Positions 35,363-45,000 of a DNA stretch of 64,000 nucleotides are shown piece by piece. The notes below the pieces were generated by a model, which had not been told where the DNA came from, searched no databases, and was given only the letters and a program-made list of their open reading frames with translations. The stretch comes from a virus: the IMG/VR virus record IMGVR_UViG_3300017739_000005, positions 25,713 through 89,712 of that record; one strand, 5' to 3'. The stretch's first letter is position 1, and the number at the start of each line of letters is the position of its first letter. The position numbers and the translations under genes are program-made.

Positions 35363-37036
35363 TTAACGAATATCGAGGGTTCCTAGCATTCCACTATGGA
35401 TTGTGCACTGGTAATACAATGTACTAGGTGCATCCATAGGAACTGTGAATGATTGCATACCTGTATTTGAACCAGTAATACCTGTGGTATATGCAGATCC
35501 ACCTGATGCAGTTCTAATTGCTAGTGGATGTGCTCCTCCTGCTTGGTTGTGGAGATCATATGTAAATCCACGATAGAGAACAACAGTAGGACTACTGGTT
35601 CCACCTGATGCAGGAAATCCTGGTCCTGATACTGTGTAACTACTGCTGCCAGCAGCAGTAAATCTGAACAGGATACAAGGAGAGGGTTTATGAATTGTGG
35701 CGTTATTATATCCCTTAATAATTGATGCACCTGCAGGAGCATTATTGATCTGAGATTGGAATCCTCCACCAATTTCATTGAAGGTAGTACCATCGTTTGC
35801 AACTTCCAACTCACCATTGGAACCAATTTTCATTCTCTTGGTTCCAATTTTGATCTCAGTATCAGTAGGAAGTTCTAAGTTATTAGAAGCATCAAACTTT
35901 AGTTTCTTAGTTCCACCAGATCCGAAACGAATTTCTGCAGTATCTGGAACTTCAAGGTTACCACTTCCATCAAATTTGATTGATTTAGCAGCATCACCGC
36001 CAAAACGGATGTCAGTACCAGTAGGAAGATCCAAATTACCACTACTGTCCATAGCAATGACTTTCGTAGACCCACTATCACCAAAACGAATAGAACTGTT
36101 TGAAGGAAGTTCAAGGATGTCATTACTAAATTTAAGTTCTTTACCTGCAGCGAACTTCAGTGATTGTCCACCCAACTCAATGTTGCCTCCTTCATCCTCA
36201 GAAACCATACGGTTGTAGGATGTAATCTTGACAGCACTAGAGACAGATAATTCTTGTGACTGATCAGCACCTGCAGCAGTTGTTGTTATATAGCCACGTG
36301 CTCCACCATTCTCAGCAACGAAGGAAGCAAACATAACTGTTGCCTTAGCACCAGTTGCATCTTCAATGTTGAGTTTAGTACCAACTTTCATTAATGAGAA
36401 TCTAAGTCTAAACTTCTCTTCTTGAGTAGAATCTTCAGAAGCAAGTTTTGATGCAATAGTTCTGGTAGCACCAGTGTCAATACTATTAACAGTATGCTCT
36501 TGTCTCTTTCTACGATTTAATTCTTGTGTTACTGTGTCAGTAGAAATACCAGTATCTCCCATCCAAATGGTGGATGTATCAAGGTACAAGTCTCTGAATT
36601 TCAGTGAGGGTGAACCTAGATCATAGGTTGCATCCGAGTTTGGTAGAAAATGAGTGTCAATAACAACGTTACCCGATCCGTTGTTAGAAAGATTAGTGAT
36701 CGAAGAACCACCGCCTCCACCACCTTGTAGATCATCACCTGCTTGCCAACGAGCATTTGCCTCGTTCCACTTCAGAACTTGACCGTTACTGACACCGCTA
36801 ACATCAATATCGGTAAGATTGGAAACAGAAAGTTGACCTTCAGTGAATACTGAACCATTCCATTTTAGAACCTGATTAGTTGACGGACTTCCGACACTAA
36901 TTTGCAGATTAGTATTGTCTCCAAGATAGGTGTATAACTCATTAATAACATTGTTGAGTTTAATAGCACCATCTCTTAAGGTATCACCAGTGCCATCGTT
37001 TGCCGATACACCAATGTTAAGATTTTGCTTAGCCAT
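35363..37036 (-). CDS. Tail fibre protein with C-terminal cupredoxin-like domain, 557 aa
   Basis: The N-terminus AKQNLNIGVSANDGTGDTLR is a common fibre or baseplate attachment motif of T4-like phages. A Gly-rich hinge lies near 105-112, then shaft-like repeats (LPTGTDIRFGGDAAKSIKFD, four to five copies at about 310-410). The C-terminal 100 residues look like a copper-binding cupredoxin: His503 (GAHPLAIR), then YYQCTIHSGM with Cys544, His547 and Met550, all type-1 copper ligand positions. A CATAAATA octamer precedes the gene. Copper binding is inferred. Confidence 0.88.
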   Translation of the reverse strand: MAKQNLNIGVSANDGTGDTLRDGAIKLNNVINELYTYLGDNTNLQISVGSPSTNQVLKWNGSVFTEGQLSVSNLTDIDVSGVSNGQVLKWNEANARWQAGDDLQGGGGGGSSITNLSNNGSGNVVIDTHFLPNSDATYDLGSPSLKFRDLYLDTSTIWMGDTGISTDTVTQELNRRKRQEHTVNSIDTGATRTIASKLASEDSTQEEKFRLRFSLMKVGTKLNIEDATGAKATVMFASFVAENGGARGYITTTAAGADQSQELSVSSAVKITSYNRMVSEDEGGNIELGGQSLKFAAGKELKFSNDILELPSNSSIRFGDSGSTKVIAMDSSGNLDLPTGTDIRFGGDAAKSIKFDGSGNLEVPDTAEIRFGSGGTKKLKFDASNNLELPTDTEIKIGTKRMKIGSNGELEVANDGTTFNEIGGGFQSQINNAPAGASIIKGYNNATIHKPSPCILFRFTAAGSSSYTVSGPGFPASGGTSSPTVVLYRGFTYDLHNQAGGAHPLAIRTASGGSAYTTGITGSNTGMQSFTVPMDAPSTLYYQCTIHSGMLGTLDIR

Positions 37037-37060
37037 AGCGGTGGGGTTTTTCTACAGTTT

Positions 37061-37068
37061 TATTTATG
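37061..37068 (-). promoter_or_regulatory. Late-promoter-like octamer CATAAATA
   Basis: CATAAATA, one base from the T4 late consensus, lies 24 nt before the ATG at 37036 and overlaps the stop codon of the preceding gene. Confidence 0.6.
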
Positions 37069-38803
37069 TGAGGTCGAACTCAAAATTAGTCAAGTCAAAT
37101 CTAACGTTCGATGTAGTGAAGTCGGGATTGTTATTATCCCTATCAAAAGGAACGGCGGTCATATCGTATCGTCCTATATTACTATCCCATTTTAAAACAC
37201 CTGATGTATCTGTACCACTGGTTCCACCAGTGACAGTTAAGATACTCAGATTAGATGCTAGAGGTGAGTTTAGTGCCTGTTGAGATTCACCAACAGGACC
37301 TATTAGCACTACTCTATATCTATAACCAGTCATATAAGATAGTGCTACCAAAGTGTAAGTATTTGAAGTAGCACCAGTAATATTAGACCAAGCAAACCCA
37401 CCATCAGTAGAGACCTGCCACTGATAATTTATAATTCCTGCTTGCGGTTGGACTTCTGCCAGAACAGTGAATGTTTGTGATCCACCGTTAGCAATAGTTG
37501 CATTGGTCGGTTGACTGTTAATAATAATATTGGGTGGTTCAGTATCATCACCACCACCTGAATCTCCTCCTCCACTAGATGACTCTTGTTGGATACCTTG
37601 GTTTGCAGGAACATTAACCTGCTGTTTTGATACTAAACCAAAGATGAATGGAAATTTAGGTTCATAACTCATATCTGCGATCACAGTACCGATCGCATTG
37701 TTCGCCATACCTGAGTGATTCAGGCAATAGTAATATAGATTTGCAGGTGCATCTTGGGGTACTGTAATTACAGTTTTAGCACCCGCCTGCCCAGGAGTTC
37801 CAAAATATGTTACTCCTGAATTGTATTCTGTACCTAGGTTCCAAGGTCCGTTCAAGGTTGCTGAGATACGAATATTGTGTGAAGCGTTTGAGGGATCTGA
37901 CTGATCAAATGTATAGGTAGAACCTTTGGTAAAGGTTATGTCAGGATATAAAACGCCATCAAGTCTGTATTTGTTGCCATCACTTTCTGCACTAACAGTG
38001 ACAACATAAGTCTTATCATCCGAAAGATCGTCGTGAATCGACATAAAGTACGCAAAGGTACCATTCGGAAACTCGGGAGTATGACAATAACGCCCGTTAT
38101 ATGCATCAAGATTTCTTCCAGTTATATCAGCATTGTATTCATAGTCTTGAATAAATGCACCTTTAGGGTATGTTGAATCATATGCAGGTCTATTGACAGC
38201 AATCTGATCACGCATCTTATACCCTGTGACCATAATTTTAACCGCTGATGTATTATCAGTCGGGTTATCATATCCATATGGTCCGTAAATAGGATACCCG
38301 TCAAAGCAAAAACCGATGATCTTAGAGTGACCATCAGGGTGACGCATATTGTCACTTTGATATTGAGTAGAACCGTAGTAATCATTATAGTTTGACATTA
38401 CCTGATTTGCTTTCCAGCAGTTCAAGAAATGCGAATCACGATAATGATATTGTCCTGTGGTTTCAGGATAACCTCCACAGTTGTCTTCACCAAAGTCAAC
38501 AGCAGTGTTTGTTGCTGATCCAACCCAGTTAAAACCCTGTGGTGGAGTGCCATCTGGACCACCTGAGGCATTGTAGATAGCAACACCGTTAGCACTGATA
38601 CCAACGATCCCTACAGGAAGTGTTCCTGAAGCAACTGTGTCATCTCCACCTCTATATGTAAAATTATGTGAGAAAGTATATGATGTAATTGTATTAGAAT
38701 TATCACTATTCGGGAAAGTACCAGAAAGCACAGGCGTTGGAAGACCATTACCTGTGATAGTCAGAACATCTGTTACTGCGTTGTACTGTCCGTTTGCTGC
38801 CAT
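37064..38803 (-). CDS. YHYH-domain, cupredoxin-like and Ig-like virion protein, 579 aa
   Basis: Residues about 40-260 form a YHYH domain: GQYHYRDSHF (118-127), GFCFDGYPIYGPYGY (164-178) and YNGRYCHTPEFPNGTFAYF (235-253). Residues about 282-376 look like a cupredoxin with His309 and YYYCLNHSGM (Cys360, His363, Met366). A Gly/Ser/Asp linker (408-423) leads to an Ig-like domain (about 426-525, INYQWQVSTDGG). The end has SGVLKWDSNIGRYDM. No signal peptide is present, and the gene lies among fibre genes, so it is probably on the virion. The substrate of the YHYH domain is not known. Confidence 0.88.
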   Translation of the reverse strand: MAANGQYNAVTDVLTITGNGLPTPVLSGTFPNSDNSNTITSYTFSHNFTYRGGDDTVASGTLPVGIVGISANGVAIYNASGGPDGTPPQGFNWVGSATNTAVDFGEDNCGGYPETTGQYHYRDSHFLNCWKANQVMSNYNDYYGSTQYQSDNMRHPDGHSKIIGFCFDGYPIYGPYGYDNPTDNTSAVKIMVTGYKMRDQIAVNRPAYDSTYPKGAFIQDYEYNADITGRNLDAYNGRYCHTPEFPNGTFAYFMSIHDDLSDDKTYVVTVSAESDGNKYRLDGVLYPDITFTKGSTYTFDQSDPSNASHNIRISATLNGPWNLGTEYNSGVTYFGTPGQAGAKTVITVPQDAPANLYYYCLNHSGMANNAIGTVIADMSYEPKFPFIFGLVSKQQVNVPANQGIQQESSSGGGDSGGGDDTEPPNIIINSQPTNATIANGGSQTFTVLAEVQPQAGIINYQWQVSTDGGFAWSNITGATSNTYTLVALSYMTGYRYRVVLIGPVGESQQALNSPLASNLSILTVTGGTSGTDTSGVLKWDSNIGRYDMTAVPFDRDNNNPDFTTSNVRFDLTNFEFDLT

Positions 38804-39000
38804 TAGTCTATTTCAGAAAGGTTATATTCACAAATCATCGCAAAAGTTTGCTTCTTTAATGAATCCAGAAACAATTGCTCCTCAGCGGGACGAGCAGGTG
38901 ATCCTGGCCACATTCTTATCGAGTAATCTAAATGGGAGTAGAGCATCCGAAGAGCGTCTATTCCCATCTTTAACTCGCAATAGAATCCTTCATCTTCCAT
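38803..39000 (-). CDS. Conserved small protein, 65 aa
   Basis: The product begins MEDEGFYCELKMGIDALRML and contains RMWPGSPARPAEEQLFLDSL. The PGSPARPAEEQ motif is one I recall in short cyanophage proteins next to fibre genes. It is probably helical and soluble. The stop overlaps the next ATG (TAATG), and its ATG is four nt from the giant gene stop. A helper or accessory role in fibre assembly is possible from position only. Confidence 0.82.
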   Translation of the reverse strand: MEDEGFYCELKMGIDALRMLYSHLDYSIRMWPGSPARPAEEQLFLDSLKKQTFAMICEYNLSEID

Positions 39001-39003
39001 TAT

Positions 39004-42000
39004 TTAGTTATCGTCGAAGATTTGGTCTGGTGTGAAGTTGTCAACAGTAGTTGCTCCTATGTTAATTGTAAGAATTGCAGCGTTAGAAAGTGTTGGTGTT
39101 GCTCCAGCAGCGGTGAGTCCACATCTGAATTCATCTCCACCATCTGCCTGTGTAGTAGCAGGAGAAGTGAATGTAGGAGATGTAGCACCATTGACGTTAT
39201 TCCAGTCACTCTCACCGTAGTTCTTCTTCTGCCACTGATAGGTTATTGATCCACCAGCAGGGTTAGTAGACGCGATCACGGTGAAGGATGCCACCTGACC
39301 TTGGTTAACGGTTGTGTTAACTGGTTGTGATTCAATGACGATTGCTTGCTCACCCTGTGCCTGATCTTGACCTGGAGGAACGTAGTTTGGATCATAGATG
39401 TCGATACCACCGTTGACTCCAACACCTGAAGGTGCGAAGAAGTTATCAGGAACAGTGGTGTTCACATTGATTGTTGGTTGTGCATAACCTTGACCTGCGT
39501 TCTTCACGTCAACACGTGCAAGACCAACAAGTGCCTTGATGCGTGCACCAAAACCTGAGGATGAAATCACATCCACGTTAGGACGTGAATCGTAACCATC
39601 ACCAGAGTTTGTAAGGATTGCTTCTGTAACACGTCCTTTCTCGATGATTGCAAGAGCGTCTCCATTACGTCCCTTAACAGCACCCGAATATTCGAATGTG
39701 ATTAGTGAGTTAGAAGATTCAATTAGAGCAACCTCTCTAGTCTCGTCCTCACCTTCGATCTGTAGGATGTCACCTGATTCGATTGGAGGAACAACGGTTG
39801 CCGCGATAACGTCAACGTCAGAACCAATGTAAGAGAAGGCGACGAAGGTTGAACCTGCACGAGGAACTTCAGAGAAGATGATTCTAGAACCAACGATCTC
39901 GAAACCAATTCCAGGTTCCTGAATAACACCGTTCAACTGACAGATGATATTGTTTTCAGGGAGGATAGTGTTGGACTGTACACCATCAGTTAGTGTAAGT
40001 GAGTAGAACACACCACCAAGTTTCAAGTTGAAGGAGTTCCTCAAGGAGTCAAAGTCGAATGAGATGTCATCCAACTGTCTCAACTTACCGACGTACACAC
40101 CGTGGAATGTAGATCCAACAGCAGGTGCTTCAGTGAATTGGATGTTGTCAGAGAATGCTGTGTAAGCGTTGTTACCACCAGGAGGTTGGAGGATACCATT
40201 CACGAAGATCATCATATGACCTGCTGGATCTGGGAAGTATGCAGTACCGTTTTCTTGTGTTAACTTGAAGTTCTGCTGAACACCATCAAATCCTCTGAAG
40301 AATCTCTTCACACGCCCGCGTAGGGTCTTAGCGACTGAACACGCTGCTCTGAATCCTGCATCACCAATGATCTGAGCATTCTTGAGGAATGTACCAGAAG
40401 TATCACCAAGGTGAATAATCAAGCGAAGACCGATTTGTTGGATCTTCTCAATCTTACCGTAGGCAGATGTTGTGGTGATATTGACCTGTGTAATACCAGA
40501 TGTATAAACAGATGGGAAGTTAGATCCAGGTGGAATCTTAGCAAGTTGATATGCTGAGTCGTTTGCGATAGATGAAAGGTTATCACCGATACTTACGAAA
40601 CGTCCAGTCTCATTTGCTAGGAAGATTGTATTGTTATCAAGGTCGTGTTCAGTAACAACGAATGTGTGACCAACAGACTGACCTGAGTTTTGGAGTTGTA
40701 GAACATCACCAACTTGGAATGTATCAGTAACACCAGTGTCAGTAATCAATCCTGCGTACACGAAGGAAGTAATTTCAGTGGAGTGGATGTATTCACCAAA
40801 TCCAGGAAGGAGTGTGAATGCTTCAACTTCGATAATCTGATCGGTAACAGAACCGTAGATAACATCGTTAGGAGCAAATTCTCCAACAACAGTTTCAATG
40901 TCGTAGGTAATTCTACCTGATTGGTTATCGACTAGAGAACCATCATTGTTTCTAACGATAAGGGCGTTTGCTTTACCTGTATCTTCCTTAGAATAAAGGA
41001 TGTCAGTAGCAATAAACTCACCTTGCTTGAAGTTGACCAGTGCTCTATCGTGAATTCCTGCATTCACAGTTGCAGTTGCACCTGTTGTGATTCCTTCGAT
41101 ATTGTCAGAAGCGATGAAATCACCACCTGTCATCTCTACCTTGATGTAAGTTGAGTTGTCAGTTGCGATAATTTTACCAGTGTTTGCTGAAGCACCAGTC
41201 TTAACAATCATCTCTCCGTTAGTGAATGGAGTTCCACTACTTGTAACGGTGATAGGAAGGTACTTAACCTTGTAGTTAACAGCAGCGAGGTTATCTTGAA
41301 TTCTGATAACTTCAGCATATGCACCTGATGATGTTCCGTAGAATATATCAGCAGGTTCAATACCACCAGATGTAGGTGTAGGAATAATACGATCGCCATA
41401 TGTGGTTGGAATCCTATTGATACCAGTCTCTCTCGCGATTGCAAGTGTATGAATTTCTCCTGGAAGTCCAGGTGTTAGAGATGTAAGTTTGTCTCCATCA
41501 ATGTATTCTGCCAAGTAGATTTTGGAAGAAGTAGTGTCTGGGTGGATGTAGTACGACTCCCTGTCAAGTTCCACAATATTTGTACCCAAGACAGTGTAAT
41601 TAACTCGGTCATATGCTTCGAATGGATGATTGTTTTTAGAGATAGAACCGTCAGAGTTTACATCAACACCAACGTCAATTGTTTGTTTGAGGTAAACAGT
41701 TGGCAACTTCGATTCTGCAAGAGCAGTATATACCAAATGCCACAACTGCTGAATCTTATGTACAGCAGTCATCGTAGGACGCATCTCTCTATCTTTGTAG
41801 AGAGGTTCGAAGTTGTAAGTTCCAGGTTCGGGAGCAGTACCAGAAAGGATATGTGTGATCATATCTGTGGTTGCTGTCGCGTGGAAGATTAGATAGGTTC
41901 TAAAGATATTAGGGAATGCGACGAAATTACCCTCGGCATCAAACCAAGTATTAATTAGTTCGATTGTTTTAGCGTTACTATCAGTCAACAAGTCATAAAT

Positions 42001-45000
42001 GTACGCTTTTCTGATTATATCGCCAAATGTTTGATCACCAGTGTATCCAGAATACTGGTTCACTGTCTTATAATATGCTTCTCTATTAATATAGAGATCA
42101 TTGATTGAAAGTATGCGTGATGCCTGACGATACATTTCAGGAGCAGATCCTAATGTATCCTCAAGAAGATCAAACAGAATGTTGGAAGCAGATGTTACGT
42201 TGTAGCAAACACCACCACCAAACAGTAGAGTGTTGTTTAATACAGGTGCGTTTCTACTAATGCCTTGGTTAGTGAAGTAACTACCATTTCCAGCAGCAGC
42301 ATCTTTAACAATACCAATAACGATGTCGAATAGAGAACTGATAGTTGAGGATTCAACATTACAAGCACCAGATCCTGCCTGATCATATGTGATAGTGAGA
42401 TCACGAACAGCGGCACGTTCACCTGTCAGTGGCCACTCGCCTGGTAGCGTACGTGAGATGCCATCTATGTAATTTTGTGGGTTACTTGTACCACTGTTGA
42501 ACAGATCTACAGTGATTCCCATCAATGTTGTGATAGCAGATGCTTGAGTAGCACATCTTGTTGCTCCACCACCACCTGTGATCCAACTGATTGAATTAGT
42601 TGTAGAACTAACGAACGTGTGGTTATAGTTACCACCACCCTGTACAGCATTAGATACAGCGGATACGAATGTATGAGGATACTGTTCACTAGAAGGTGAA
42701 GGGTTAACATTAACCTTGATTCGACCATTCTTAAACTTGATTCCGTTTGCAACTGCACTGGTAAATGTGTGAGTGTAGTTACCACCAGCAGAGATTGCGT
42801 TAGGTGTAGCACTTACAAATGTATGAGAAGTTGTGTTGGTTGAAGGAGTTCTGCCAGAAGCAAGAACGTTGACTGTGACTGTAGTTGCAGTTGCAGCAGT
42901 AACTTCAAGAGGAACATCGTATGCTCTATCCTTCTTCCAAGTAACACCACCAGATGTTGCTGAAACAAAGGTGTGTGCAGTAACGTTAGTTGAAGGAATA
43001 CCATCAGAAAGGAGAACCTGAACTTTAAAGGTATTGGCAGTTACGTTAGAGATTTCCAACCAAGATCCTGATGCAGGGTCACTGCTTCTTGGATATGCGT
43101 GGTTAGATCCATCACCATCTTGAGCACAAGTAAATGTAACTCCATTATCAGCAATCTTAATTTGATCACCATTAGAGAACCCGTGCTGAGGAATAGTCAG
43201 CGTCATAATACCAGATGTGCCATTGTAAGCAGCATCAGTAACTGTATGAGTTGTAGTTGTAGTTCTAGGATACGAATGGTTGGTTGCGTTATCGTCTTCC
43301 TCACAAGTAAATGTAAGTGAATTGGGTTGAATCTTAAGATGTGAACCAGTAACAAGACCGTGACCATTACCAAGGGTCAAGATCATCAATCCTGTAACGG
43401 GATTGTATGCAACGTTTGAAGGCGTGAAGTTAACTGTGCCTGTAGTACCAACGTTTACAGTAAATGTATTTGTAGCAACGTTTCCAATAGGAAGGTACTT
43501 GTTAGCAGCAGGATCAGATACACGAGGATATGAATGAACAGTATAGTTGTTGTCCATATCACAAGTGAAGTTCAGGGAGTTGCTAACAATCTGAACGTTG
43601 TCCCCGTTGGCGAACCCGTGGTTAGGAACCGTAAGAGTTAGAACACCAGTTGCAGGAACATATGCTGCATTAGTTGCAGTAAATTCAGAATCACCAATCT
43701 CAAGAACAGTTAGAGATTTACCTGATGCATAGTCAGTGGCACGAGGATATGAATGGTTAGTAGCATTACCATCCTTAGTACAAGTAAATGTAACTGCATT
43801 GTCAGGTAACTTGACGTGTCTACCAACATCCAAGGTGTTGGAACCGATGTCAAGGAACATATCACCAGTTGTTTCATTGTATATTGCGTTCGTTACATCG
43901 TAGTTAACGTTACTAGTTGTACCAACATTGACTGTAAATGTAGAAGAATTAGAAGATGTGACTGGAAGAAGAGCACCGTTTGAAGGATCAAGAGGTCTTG
44001 GATAAGTATGCTCTGATTGATTACTGTCAAAGTCACAAGTAAACTTCAATGCATAAGTTGCAATCTGAACAGCGTCACCTGTCACCAGACCGTGACCAGT
44101 CTTAGTTAAGACCAAATCACCTGTTGCTGCATTATAAGTTGCGTTTGTAGGAGTTAACTGACCAGTTGTTGAACTGCTAGAGTCAATAGTAATACCATTA
44201 TCATATTGAGGATAACCTTCAGTGTAACCATTAACATTAACTAACTGCTGTCTCATCACCTCAATAGCGATGTCACGTGCCTGTTCGAAGATGTACTTAA
44301 CTTCAGTAGCCTGTGAATTGATGTGCTGGATAGCGTTTGCATCAGTGATATAGAACTCAGTTGCATACCAGACCTTATTATTACCACCGTGCTTGAGGTT
44401 CCACGCCATTGCTTCAAGGATGTCAATAACATCATCGATACAAGACTGGTAACCATAACCACCAAATGTAAGGTTAGGGTATTGAGCATATCCACGTCCT
44501 ACAGCAGTAGAAGCGATGAATCTCATATTATTGAGGATCTCATTACCTGCGTCGTAGTCCTTATTAGTAGTAGCGTTACTATCATAATCACCACGTGGAA
44601 CTCCACCACCAATAGCATTTCCACCGCCACCACCAGCACTGACATCTTCGAAGGGAGTAAACCCAAGTTTATTGCGGATCGCGAGAACTGACATATCTCT
44701 CGCCATCTTATAAGCGTAGATTGTCTCTTGTGATTGACCAGTGACGTGACTGAGACCCATATCTGTATTCAGATAGAGTGCTGCAGCATCATATACTTCA
44801 CTGTTAGAAGAGAATCTCAAATCGTGAGCAACAGAGTTGATGAAATCAACGATGTCATCCTCACAATGAACCTTACCACCAGGAACTCTGAAGTTGTAAT
44901 GCTTGAATGCTGATGTCTTAGTTACAATGTCAACTGCTTCAGCAGCAATAGTACGAGCATTTCTTTCAATGATGTTTGCAGAATCAAGTGCTCTATGTGA

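Noticed and set aside
38803-39000. Reading the 65-aa gene as baseplate protein gp53
   Set aside because: It is much too short for gp53 (196 residues in T4) and no gp53 motif was seen.
39001-39007. CTAAATA right before the ATG of the 65-aa gene
   Set aside because: It touches the start codon, leaving no room for a leader, and is formed by the giant gene stop codon.
42930-44130. CRISPR-like array because of regular spacing in the SYPR region
   Set aside because: The repeats are protein-level and diverged in DNA, with a 225-nt period and a continuous reading frame; no direct repeat of 25-40 nt with unique spacers is seen.
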